Position numbers and translations under genes: made by a program. The notes beneath the pieces were generated by a model. That model was not told the origin of the DNA, did not search any database, and worked only from the letters and a program-made list of their open reading frames with translations. A DNA stretch of 64,000 nucleotides from Prosthecochloris marina (lineage in GTDB: Bacteria; Bacteroidota; Chlorobiia; Chlorobiales; Chlorobiaceae): NCBI RefSeq assembly GCF_003182595.1, contig NZ_PDNZ01000005.1:177209-241208 (forward strand), given 5' to 3'. Below are positions 39,107-46,957 of the stretch, one piece after another. Each line of letters starts with the position of its first letter. Position 1 is the stretch's first letter.

Positions 39107-39982
39107 ATGAAAAGCTTTTTCAGAATGAGCTATTTGCGCGAAAATCTCTTCGGCAAGCTCCCGTTTCTGAAACCGGTCGAATCAATGTTGTTGAGGTTTT
39201 TCATGATTCCGACTCTTCTTTTTGTTCGCGCACAAGGCCTTGAATATATCAGGGATAGGCGTGAGCCTGTGATTTTTGCGTTCAACCACAACAACTCGAT
39301 TGAATCGATCCTGGTTCCGACTTTTCTTGTTTATCACAGCGGTGGACAGAAGATCAGCTTTGTTGTTGACTGGATGTATGGAAAAATACCATTGATAGAG
39401 CAGATTTTCGAGCGGATGGACCCGGTTTACGTCTATCACAAGCGCTCTACCCTCAAGTTTCTCGAATCAAAAAGACCTAATGCGGGGCGTCCTGTTGATG
39501 TTGTTTCCCTTTGCTGTGAAAAACTCAAGGATGGCAAACGTGTCGGTATCTTTCCCGAAGGAAAACGAAATAAAGATCCTTTCAGGCTTCTTAAGGCAAA
39601 GCCGGGCATTGGGCATATTGCTCTTCGGTCGGAAGCTCCTGTCGTTCCGGTAGGAATCAATTGTGTATCCGGGGGAAAGAAAAAAAAAGTTCGCTCGTTA
39701 GGCAGGATTTCGCTCAACATAGGTGAACCTTTACGTTTTGATGACCTTGCGAAGGCTTACCACCAGGCGGGTAATTCTGACTTTTCATCATTTACTACAG
39801 ACAATGAGCAGCATATGCTTGCCCGTGCTGTGACAAACAGGGTGATGTCTGTAATAGCTGGATTGTGCGGTAAGGAATACCCTTTTTCGACACTTGCAGT
39901 AAAATCGCGAAATACAGCAAAGGTGATTCAAAAAATAACAACCATACCATCAAGGAGGTCATATGTCCTGTATAACGGTTGA
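39107..39982 (+). CDS. PlsC-type lysophospholipid acyltransferase
   Basis: A 291-aa membrane-associated acyltransferase. The acceptor block I is NHNNSIES, that is H61-x4-E66 instead of the usual H-x4-D. Block III is GIFPEGKRNKD and block IV is APVVPVGI. The family adds a second acyl chain to lysophosphatidate or to other lyso-lipids such as lyso-ornithine lipid. Its last 20 bases overlap the following N-acyltransferase-like gene, with AAGGAGG for that gene inside this one. A Pho-box-like array precedes it. Confidence 0.82.
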   Translation: MKSFFRMSYLRENLFGKLPFLKPVESMLLRFFMIPTLLFVRAQGLEYIRDRREPVIFAFNHNNSIESILVPTFLVYHSGGQKISFVVDWMYGKIPLIEQIFERMDPVYVYHKRSTLKFLESKRPNAGRPVDVVSLCCEKLKDGKRVGIFPEGKRNKDPFRLLKAKPGIGHIALRSEAPVVPVGINCVSGGKKKKVRSLGRISLNIGEPLRFDDLAKAYHQAGNSDFSSFTTDNEQHMLARAVTNRVMSVIAGLCGKEYPFSTLAVKSRNTAKVIQKITTIPSRRSYVLYNG

Positions 39983-40622
39983 AAGGGTGTTGTCCAATGA
40001 AGCACGCAGAGATGCTGTTGAAATTATTGAACAGGTGTTCAAAAAGGAAAAAAAGTGGATCAGTAAGGCACAGGGGCAATTGCCCAAAACCCTCGAAGAA
40101 ACGGATACCTACTCATGGTTTCTTGCGAAAGTCGATGATCGACCGGCAGGGGTCCTGAGATTAATGTATGATCCACCTCTCGAACTTCCTCGGGAGTATG
40201 ATGTCAGATTGCTTCCCGGCGTCAATATCGAAAAAATGAAACAGGAGGGCCGTTATGTGGAAATCGGCCGTTTTATGATCAAGAGCGAGTTTCGAAAAAA
40301 CCCGAGAATTGCTCTCCGCCTGATGCGCACGGCTACAAAAGAGGTCATTGAAAGAGACTATACTCATTTTATTACGGATGTATTCGAGGGAGAGCCCAAC
40401 TCTCCTCTTAATTTTCATACAAGGGTTCTTGGATTCGAAGTTATCGGTAAGCACCTGTTTGGCGATCTGAACTGCAGTTCTACCCGTATCATCCTCACTC
40501 TTGACATCGTAAAGGTATATCGCAGGATTCGCAACAGCCGGAGCAGGGTGTACGGTGAGCTTACCGAGGGCATACGGGGAATTCTCGATCGAAAGCTCGC
40601 CGCAGCCGGACCGCGAATGTAA
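39963..40622 (+). CDS. GNAT-fold N-acyltransferase-like protein
   Basis: A 219-aa protein resembling the GNAT/autoinducer-synthase-like acyltransferases: FLAKVDDRPAGVLRLMYD, then VEIGRFMIKSEFRKNPRIALRLMRTATKEV, and a late strand GFEVIGKHLF. Such enzymes transfer acyl groups to amines; OlsB-type members make lyso-aminolipids. A strong AAGGAGG (39953-39959) sits four bases before the ATG, inside the plsC-like gene, so the two are translationally coupled. The pair recalls OlsB plus OlsA. The substrate is inferred, not shown. Confidence 0.7.
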   Translation: MSCITVERVLSNEARRDAVEIIEQVFKKEKKWISKAQGQLPKTLEETDTYSWFLAKVDDRPAGVLRLMYDPPLELPREYDVRLLPGVNIEKMKQEGRYVEIGRFMIKSEFRKNPRIALRLMRTATKEVIERDYTHFITDVFEGEPNSPLNFHTRVLGFEVIGKHLFGDLNCSSTRIILTLDIVKVYRRIRNSRSRVYGELTEGIRGILDRKLAAAGPRM

Positions 40623-40662
40623 ACAACTCTTCAGGGTTTTTAGGTTAAAAGCGAGGTGATCT

Positions 40663-40914
40663 ATGTTGAAACTTGAGGAACTGAGGGACGCGATCAAAGG
40701 AGAGATTTTTGTCCAGGAAGATATGGCGAAACACGATATCAAAAAGGTTGAAGGCGTTGCCGATATTCTGGTCAAACCTGCAGGGAAAAAGGATCTCGCA
40801 AAAGTTCTTCAACTACTCAGGAAGTCCCGTTTTCCTTATGTCGTAATCAACAAGAAAGGTAGAGTGATTTTTCCTGACGAACGATATCATGGTGTTGTTA
40901 TCGTAACAGATTGA
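40663..40914 (+). CDS. Small protein resembling the N-terminal lobe of an FAD-binding PCMH domain
   Basis: An 83-aa soluble protein. Residues 34-83 (ILVKPAGKKDLAKVLQLLRKSRFPYVVINKKG, ending in HGVVIVTD) follow the pattern of the start of FAD-linked oxidases of the glycolate oxidase type, but the Gly-rich FAD loop and everything after it are absent. It ends in a clean stop. It is the third gene of the acyltransferase operon (40-base gap). It could be a small regulatory or accessory domain, or a relic. The function is unknown. Confidence 0.65.
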   Translation: MLKLEELRDAIKGEIFVQEDMAKHDIKKVEGVADILVKPAGKKDLAKVLQLLRKSRFPYVVINKKGRVIFPDERYHGVVIVTD

Positions 40915-40941
40915 CATGCCGGATTTTGCAGACAAAAGCTT

Positions 40942-40997
40942 TGTAACAATATCGTTTCATACCTGTAACAGTTCCTTAACATAATGAGTTGTAGATT
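40942..40997 (+). promoter_or_regulatory. Pho-box array and -10 before the porin gene
   Basis: Heptamers occur at an 11-base period: TGTAACA (40942), CGTTTCA (40953), TGTAACA (40964) and CTTAACA (40975). Exactly 10 bases later is TAGATT (40992-40997), a good -10. This is the geometry of PhoB-activated promoters. It drives the porin and probably the pst genes beyond. Confidence 0.68.
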
Positions 40998-41073
40998 ATC
41001 CCCCGACGAGGGCAAAAGCAGCAAATGCCCATGTTCATTGTAAGCAAAACCAGAAAACATAATCTGTTTTATT

Positions 41074-42186
41074 ATGAAAAAATTTATTGCGCTTTTTGCT
41101 TTTCTGCTCGTTTCGGGATGGAGCACCGCTCATGCAGTTGATTGGAACTGGAAAGGTGACATTCGTTATCGTTACGAGTCGAAGCTGGACGAATCCAAAG
41201 ACGAAGACAATAGCAGGGACCGTCATCGTCTCCGTGTTCGTATCGGTGTATTTCCTTGGATCAACGAGGAACTGAGCGCAGGAGTCCAGCTTTCATCCGG
41301 TTCCGATGATCCGGTTTCACGCAACCAGACGCTCGGTGACGGATTCGCTCCGAAAGATATAAGGCTTAACCAGGCGTTCATCGACTATCATCCGATGTTC
41401 CTCGATGGTGAAGCAAACTTCATCTTCGGTAAAAGAGAAGTCAAGCAGACGCTTATCCGTGTTAACGACCTTGTCTGGGACAGTGATCTGACGCTCGAAG
41501 GTATGACTTTCCATTTCGGCAAGGACGGCAAGAAACAGCGCCAGGGTTTGAATGCCGTAGCAGGATATTACTTCATCGACGAGATCAAGACGGGTAAACC
41601 ATTTGATGAAGAAGATCCATATTTCTGGGCAGCTCAGCTCGCTTATACAGGTCAGGCCGGGGATCTCGGTTTCATGCTTGGGGCAAGTTACTATGATTAT
41701 GTCAACATCGTTGGTATGGGTGAAGGTGTTTTAGGCGATTGGGCTGACAGCTTCTATGGTAATTCCGGTAACGGTGTCTATGAGTACGACTATGATATTC
41801 TCGAGATCTTTGGTGATGTCGGGGGGAAATTCAGCGGTGGTCTTCCTTGGAAGGCTTATGGCCAGTACGTTATGAACGTTGCAGATGACGTGGATGAAGA
41901 TGACAAGGGTTATCTTGTCGGCTTCAAGTTGGGTAAAGCAAAAAAAGTCGGTCAGTGGGAGGTCGATGCCAACTATACCTATCTTGAAAAAGATGCCGTT
42001 CTTGGGGCTTATACTGATTCCGATCGCTTTGGCGGTGGTACCGACGGCCAGGGTTTCGAGGTTGGTGCTAAATATCACCTTGTTCAGAACATGACTCTCG
42101 GTCTGAAGTATCTCGGCCATGAAAAGGGGATCGACAGTGAAGAGGATGTTCACATTCTGCAGGCTGACATGGTTGTTAAGTTCTGA
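41074..42186 (+). CDS. Outer-membrane porin, probably phosphate-stress induced
   Basis: A 370-aa protein with a signal peptide (MKKFIALFAFLLVSGWSTAHA) and alternating beta-strand, aromatic-rich sequence through to a C-terminal Phe (ADMVVKF), as in trimeric or alginate-export-type porins. Acidic loops are frequent. The position before pstS and behind a Pho-box-like array suggests phosphate or polyphosphate uptake, comparable in role to PhoE or OprP but not homologous by eye. A terminator follows. Confidence 0.8.
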   Translation: MKKFIALFAFLLVSGWSTAHAVDWNWKGDIRYRYESKLDESKDEDNSRDRHRLRVRIGVFPWINEELSAGVQLSSGSDDPVSRNQTLGDGFAPKDIRLNQAFIDYHPMFLDGEANFIFGKREVKQTLIRVNDLVWDSDLTLEGMTFHFGKDGKKQRQGLNAVAGYYFIDEIKTGKPFDEEDPYFWAAQLAYTGQAGDLGFMLGASYYDYVNIVGMGEGVLGDWADSFYGNSGNGVYEYDYDILEIFGDVGGKFSGGLPWKAYGQYVMNVADDVDEDDKGYLVGFKLGKAKKVGQWEVDANYTYLEKDAVLGAYTDSDRFGGGTDGQGFEVGAKYHLVQNMTLGLKYLGHEKGIDSEEDVHILQADMVVKF

Positions 42187-42266
42187 TATACGAACAATTG
42201 TACCTTGATTTGTGTTGCTGTTCTTTCTTCGTTGGGTGAGTTGCAAGGCTCACGCTTGCTACCGTT

Positions 42267-42303
42267 ACCGCTTCTCCTTTGAACGGGAGAAGCGGTGATT
42301 TTT
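42267..42303 (+). terminator. Terminator between porin and pstS
   Basis: An 11-bp stem, ACCGCTTCTCC (42267-42277) with GGAGAAGCGGT (42286-42296), is followed by GATTTTT. It would reduce readthrough from the porin promoter into the pst genes. Confidence 0.85.
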
Positions 42304-42356
42304 GGGAGAGACTGCAAAGCTTTTCTATTTTTTAAATTTCATAATTAAGAAAGAAG

Positions 42357-43178
42357 ATGATGAACAAGATGAAAAAAATGCTGATGCTTGTTGCGGTTTT
42401 CTGTTTTGCCGCAGCCGGACCTGTTCAGGCCAAGGATGCTATTGTCATGGACGGTTCAACAACAGTCGGCCCGATCGCTAAATCTTTTGCGGCTTATTTT
42501 ACGAAAAACACGGGAGTTCAGGTTACCGTCAGTGAGTCAGGCAGCGGTAACGGCGCCAAAAGTCTCATCAATGGCGCCTGTGATATCGCCAACATGTCCC
42601 GTCCGATGAAAGAAAAAGAAGCTAATGCTGCAAAAGCAAAGGGAATCGACCCTGTAGAACATGTTGTCGCTCTCGACGGACTGTCGGTTGTTGTGCATCC
42701 GAGCAACTATGTCGCTGCACTGAAAATCGAGCAGATCCGTGATATTTACACCGGCAAAGTTACCAACTGGAGCAAAGTTGGGGGGCCAAATGCAAAAATC
42801 GTTGTTATCCAGCGCGAGTCAAACAGCGGTACTCAGGATTCTTTCAGGAAACTTGTTGTCGGTAAAGGCAATCCTGTTACAAAGCGTGCTGAAACTCAGG
42901 CCAGCAATGGTGCTGTTAAAAGCCGTGTCGCATCAACTCCTGCCGCTATTGGCTTCATCGGCCTTGGTTTTGTCGATGACTCGGTCAAGCCTCTTATTGT
43001 AAATGGTGTCGAGCCAAGTGAGGAAACCGTTAAAAACGGTTCCTACCCGGTTGCACGTCCTTTGTTCATGTATACAAATGGCCAGCCTGCAGGCGTTGTC
43101 AAGGAATTTATCGATCTGCCGAAAACCGATGATGGCAAACGTATGATCAGCGAACTTGGTTACGTTAATCGCTATTAA
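42357..43178 (+). CDS. pstS: Phosphate ABC transporter substrate-binding protein PstS (soluble)
   Basis: A 273-aa periplasmic binding protein. The signal peptide ends in VQA. Phosphate-binding features are DGSTTVGPIAKSF, SESGSGNGAKSLINGACDIANMSRPM and ESNSGTQDSFRKLV. It delivers inorganic phosphate to the Pst permease. ATG 42357 is followed at once by a second ATG. It is flanked by terminators on both sides, so it may be transcribed alone as well as with the cluster. The following paralogue is a lipoprotein. Confidence 0.92.
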   Translation: MMNKMKKMLMLVAVFCFAAAGPVQAKDAIVMDGSTTVGPIAKSFAAYFTKNTGVQVTVSESGSGNGAKSLINGACDIANMSRPMKEKEANAAKAKGIDPVEHVVALDGLSVVVHPSNYVAALKIEQIRDIYTGKVTNWSKVGGPNAKIVVIQRESNSGTQDSFRKLVVGKGNPVTKRAETQASNGAVKSRVASTPAAIGFIGLGFVDDSVKPLIVNGVEPSEETVKNGSYPVARPLFMYTNGQPAGVVKEFIDLPKTDDGKRMISELGYVNRY

Positions 43179-43215
43179 TGCCAGTAAATGGATTGATGGC
43201 GGTTTTTCTGACAGT

Positions 43216-43249
43216 AAAAGCCACCTCTTGGTTGGGGGTGGCTTTTTTT
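43216..43249 (+). terminator. Terminator after the first pstS
   Basis: A 10-bp stem, AAAAGCCACC (43216-43225) with GGTGGCTTTT (43237-43246), is followed by more T residues. Confidence 0.9.
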
Positions 43250-43257
43250 ATTGTGTT

Positions 43258-43297
43258 TGATACAGTTGTGTTACAACTTTGTCAACAATTATTGACA
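43258..43297 (+). promoter_or_regulatory. Pho-box array before the second pstS
   Basis: Heptamers occur at an 11-base period: TGATACA (43258), TGTTACA (43269), TGTCAAC (43280) and ATTGACA (43291). The last two also form an inverted repeat (TTGTCAA / TTGACAA). TAGATA at 43302 is a possible -10. Confidence 0.6.
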
Positions 43298-43401
43298 AGA
43301 ATAGATAAATGAAGATCAAATTGTAACTACTACAACATACCAATCATGGTACGTTCTTGCTGTTATTCTCTATTTCAAATAAAACAATCAAGGGGATGGA
43401 A

Positions 43402-44535
43402 ATGAAGAAAACTGTTTCTTTGGCAGCGTTTTTGCTGTTGCTGGCAGGTTCTTTGTCGGTGATCAGTTGCGGTCCCAAAGCGGATCAGTCCGGCAAGGAA
43501 GAGGAGGTTGTCCGTAAGACTGACCAGGCAAGCGAAGGTGCACAGTCCGCACGTGACTATATCAGTATTGTCGGTTCCTCGACCGTGTATCCTTTTGCAA
43601 CGGTTGTGGCCGAGCGGTTTGGCAAAACAACGGATTTTAAAACTCCTAAAATCGAGTCGACCGGTTCTGGCGGTGGATTCAAACTGTTTTCGGCCGGGGT
43701 AGGGGTGGAACATCCGGATATTACCAACGCTTCCCGCAGGATCAAGAAATCCGAATGCGAGAAATGTGCTGAAAACGGCGTAGCAGAAGTTGTTGAGATA
43801 AAGATCGGCTATGACGGTATCGTTATGGCAAACTCGAAAAAAGCCATGCCATTCATGTTGAGTCGCAAGGATATCTTTCTCGCTCTTGCAAAAGAAGTTC
43901 CTGCTCCCGGTGGTACGGAGGGTGAACTTGTTGCCAATCCATACACAACGTGGAAAGAGGTAAACCCGGATCTTCCGGAAATAAAAATCGAAGTGCTCGG
44001 CCCACCTCCTACTTCGGGAACTCGTGATGCTTTCGTGGAGTTAGCTATGGAAGCGGGGGCTAAGGAGTTCGGATGGATAAAAGCGCTCAAAAAAGAAGAC
44101 AAGGACAAGTTCAAGAAAATCAGCCATACTCTCAGGGAAGATGGTGCGTATATCGAGGCTGGTGAAAACGATAACCTGATCGTTCAGAAGCTCGACGCCA
44201 ATGCCGACGCTCTGGGTATTTTCGGGTTCAGCTTCCTTGATCAGAACAGCGACAAAATTCAGGGTACTTTTATCGACGGCGTTCAACCTGCTTTTAGTGC
44301 TATTGCCGATGGCTCATACCCTCTTTCACGTCCCCTGTTTTTCTATGTCAAAAAAGCGCATGTAGGGACGATTCCGGGAGTCGGTGAATACCTCGAGGAG
44401 TTTACATCCGAGAAGGCATGGGGCGATGAAGGGTATCTTACTGAAAAAGGTTTGATTCCTATGCCTCAGGAGGAGAGAGAGGCATATGCGAAAGTTGCAG
44501 CGGAACTCACTCCAATTTCCTGTGACGAATTGTAG
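43402..44535 (+). CDS. pstS: Phosphate-binding lipoprotein PstS paralogue
   Basis: About 377 aa. ATG 43402 is chosen because AGGGG lies six bases upstream (43391-43395); ATG 43396 and upstream codons are less likely. A lipoprotein signal ends at LSVISC, followed by a charged linker. The mature part has the PstS motifs YISIVGSSTVYPFATVVAERF, STGSGGGFKLFSAG, DITNASRRIKKSE and PPTSGTRDAFVEL. It has a ~100-residue longer binding fold than the upstream PstS. It is probably membrane-tethered. An intercistronic hairpin follows before pstB. Confidence 0.92.
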   Translation: MKKTVSLAAFLLLLAGSLSVISCGPKADQSGKEEEVVRKTDQASEGAQSARDYISIVGSSTVYPFATVVAERFGKTTDFKTPKIESTGSGGGFKLFSAGVGVEHPDITNASRRIKKSECEKCAENGVAEVVEIKIGYDGIVMANSKKAMPFMLSRKDIFLALAKEVPAPGGTEGELVANPYTTWKEVNPDLPEIKIEVLGPPPTSGTRDAFVELAMEAGAKEFGWIKALKKEDKDKFKKISHTLREDGAYIEAGENDNLIVQKLDANADALGIFGFSFLDQNSDKIQGTFIDGVQPAFSAIADGSYPLSRPLFFYVKKAHVGTIPGVGEYLEEFTSEKAWGDEGYLTEKGLIPMPQEEREAYAKVAAELTPISCDEL

Positions 44536-44576
44536 TTCGCCAGTGACAGGAGCAGTTGCGTATCACTTTTTTTCAT

Positions 44577-44599
44577 GGCCGGCAGATAAACTGCCGGCC
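44577..44599 (+). other. Intercistronic stem-loop between pstS and pstB
   Basis: A perfect 9-bp GC-rich stem, GGCCGGCAG (44577-44585) with CTGCCGGCC (44591-44599), has a 5-nt loop and no T-run after it. It may protect the pstS 3' end from decay so that binding protein exceeds permease, not act as a terminator. Confidence 0.5.
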
Positions 44600-44695
44600 G
44601 AAAATATTCTGGCCGTTGCGATATTTTCAGGTTGCTTTTTCCCCGATGAGAAACAACTTTTATGGTGGTGAAGGTAGATATATAGTTTGTCGGAT

Positions 44696-45541
44696 ATGCA
44701 AGATGTACTGAAAAAAAAGAGCATGGAAAAACGTATTCTTGCTCCAAGGGACAGCCGTAAAACAGTTGGAAACATCAATGTTCCCAATCCACGAATGGTT
44801 TGTCGAAATGTCAATGTCTATTATGATGACAAGCAAGCAATTCGAAATGTATCGATCGATATCGGGTCGAACGAAGTGCTTGCGATGATTGGTCCGTCAG
44901 GATGTGGGAAATCAACCTTTTTGCGCTGCTTGAACCGGATGAACGATACCATCGAGAGTTGTCGTGTGAGCGGTCAGATTTTTTTCGACAGTTCGAATAT
45001 CTATGATTCCTCCGTTGATGTCGTGCCTCTCAGGGCACAGATAGGTATGGTGTTCCAGAAACCGAACCCTTTTCCAAAGTCAATCTACGAGAACGTCAGT
45101 TGGGCTCCTAAAATTCATGGGCTTGTAGAGTCGAAAGCCGATGCGGATGAGATTGTCGAAACCTCTTTGCACAAGGCCGGTCTATGGGATGAGGTCAAGG
45201 ATCGACTTGACCAGCCGGGTACAGGCTTGTCCGGAGGGCAACAGCAGCGTCTTTGTATCGCCCGTGCAATTGCCGTCAGTCCGGAAGTTATTCTCATGGA
45301 TGAACCCTGTTCTGCGCTCGATCCAATAGCAACTGCAAAAATCGAGGACCTCATTGATGAGTTGCGAAAACAGTACACCATTGTGATCGTAACGCATTCC
45401 ATGCAGCAGGCGTCACGGGTCTCGCAACGTACAGCGTTTTTTCATCTTGGCGACCTGATAGAAGTGGGTGCAACCGGGGCTGTTTTTACCAAGCCGTCCC
45501 ATCAGTTGACCGAAGACTATATTACCGGTCGATACGGCTGA
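44696..45541 (+). CDS. pstB: Phosphate ABC transporter ATP-binding protein PstB (first copy)
   Basis: About 281 aa. Walker A is GPSGCGKST, the Q-loop is [16 protein letters not shown], the ABC signature is LSGGQQQRL and Walker B is VILMDEP with the switch His in VTHSMQQ. It energises phosphate import. ATG 44696 is favoured; a TTG three codons upstream is possible, and no clear Shine-Dalgarno supports either. It begins the first permease set (B-C-A). Confidence 0.93.
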   Translation: MQDVLKKKSMEKRILAPRDSRKTVGNINVPNPRMVCRNVNVYYDDKQAIRNVSIDIGSNEVLAMIGPSGCGKSTFLRCLNRMNDTIESCRVSGQIFFDSSNIYDSSVDVVPLRAQIGMVFQKPNPFPKSIYENVSWAPKIHGLVESKADADEIVETSLHKAGLWDEVKDRLDQPGTGLSGGQQQRLCIARAIAVSPEVILMDEPCSALDPIATAKIEDLIDELRKQYTIVIVTHSMQQASRVSQRTAFFHLGDLIEVGATGAVFTKPSHQLTEDYITGRYG

Positions 45542-45556
45542 GGAATCAATCGAGCA

Positions 45557-46957
45557 ATGTTTATGATCTCACCAATTCTCCTGCTGCTTCTGACATTGCT
45601 GGCGTTGTCGGTTGCAGGATTTTATCTTGGTCGAAAAAAAGCATCCGCTGTGGCGAGAACAGCGGGAGGGCAACATAAACTGCATTCGCGTTCGAATTAC
45701 TATGGGATTTTAACCGCATTGTGGTGCTGTCTACCGGCCTTTTTCCTTTTTTTACTCTGGCTGATTTTTGAGCAACGTATTGTCACCGCTCTCGTAATCG
45801 CGGATCTTCCACTTGCATTGCAGCAGCTTCCCCAAGAGCGTCTCATGCTGTTTGTGCAAGATGTTCGGAATTTGGCGAGTGGGAACATCGTTTCCGGTGA
45901 GATAACTCCCGAGATGAGGAATGCCGCGACACATTTCCTGGAGTTGCAGGGTATTGGCACCATGATTACAAGTGTGCTTGTGGTTGTGGTTGCTATAGCA
46001 GGTATGCTGTTTGTCTATCGACGTATAACACCAGGGCTCCGGGCCAGGAATCAGGTTGAGATCGTCATTAAATCGCTTTTGATTGTTTGTTCCACCATTG
46101 CGATTTTCACAACGGTAGGCATTGTGCTTTCTGTGCTGTATGAAGCCATTCGTTTCTTTCGTCATGTGCCGGTTACGGATTTTTTGTTCGGTCTCGAATG
46201 GAGTCCACAAATGGCAATCAGGGAGGAACAGGTTGGTTCTTCGGGCGCATTCGGAGCCGTACCCGTTTTTGCAGGGACATTGCTTATTTCCGCAATTGCC
46301 ATGATGGTCGCCGTTCCGGTCGGCTTACTGTCCGCTATTTTTCTGTCTGAGTATGCCGAGAAAAAAATCAGGGCTGTTGTAAAACCCCTTCTGGAAATAC
46401 TTGCAGGTGTTCCTACTGTTGTCTATGGCTTTTTTGCAGCTCTGGTCGTTGCTCCTGCCATTCGGACGGTCGGTTCGCAAATGGGGCTCGATGTTTCTTC
46501 GGAAAGTGCCCTGGCGGCCGGACTGGTAATGGGAATCATGATTATTCCGTTTGTTTCTTCACTGTCAGATGATGTCATAAATGCGGTTCCCCAGTCCCTC
46601 AGGGATGGAGCTTACAGTGTGGGGGCAACCAGATCGGAAACCATCAAACATGTACTGATTCCAGCGGCACTGCCGGGTATCGTCGGAGGGATTTTGTTGG
46701 CGGTATCACGGGCGATCGGTGAAACCATGATCGTTGTCATGGCGGCGGGTCTTTCGGCTAACCTTACGGCCAATCCTCTACAAGCTGTAACGACCGTGAC
46801 GGTTCAGATCGTTACGTTGCTGGTGGGAGATCAGGAATTCGACAGTCCAAAAACTCTTGCTGCATTCGCACTCGGGCTGGTGCTATTCATTGGAACGCTT
46901 TTGTTGAATATCGTTGCCTTGACGGTAGTGAGAAAATATCGGGAGAGATATGAGTAG
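45557..46957 (+). CDS. pstC: Phosphate ABC transporter permease PstC (long form)
   Basis: A 466-aa inner-membrane permease. The N-terminal ~190 residues hold extra helices and a periplasmic loop, as in the long PstC of many Gram-negatives. The core ABC permease region contains PVGLLSAIFLSEYA, AGVPTVVYGFFAALVV and the EAA-type loop LRDGAYSVGATRSETIKHVLIPAALPGI. It pairs with the next gene, with which it overlaps by eight bases. Confidence 0.92.
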   Translation: MFMISPILLLLLTLLALSVAGFYLGRKKASAVARTAGGQHKLHSRSNYYGILTALWCCLPAFFLFLLWLIFEQRIVTALVIADLPLALQQLPQERLMLFVQDVRNLASGNIVSGEITPEMRNAATHFLELQGIGTMITSVLVVVVAIAGMLFVYRRITPGLRARNQVEIVIKSLLIVCSTIAIFTTVGIVLSVLYEAIRFFRHVPVTDFLFGLEWSPQMAIREEQVGSSGAFGAVPVFAGTLLISAIAMMVAVPVGLLSAIFLSEYAEKKIRAVVKPLLEILAGVPTVVYGFFAALVVAPAIRTVGSQMGLDVSSESALAAGLVMGIMIIPFVSSLSDDVINAVPQSLRDGAYSVGATRSETIKHVLIPAALPGIVGGILLAVSRAIGETMIVVMAAGLSANLTANPLQAVTTVTVQIVTLLVGDQEFDSPKTLAAFALGLVLFIGTLLLNIVALTVVRKYRERYE

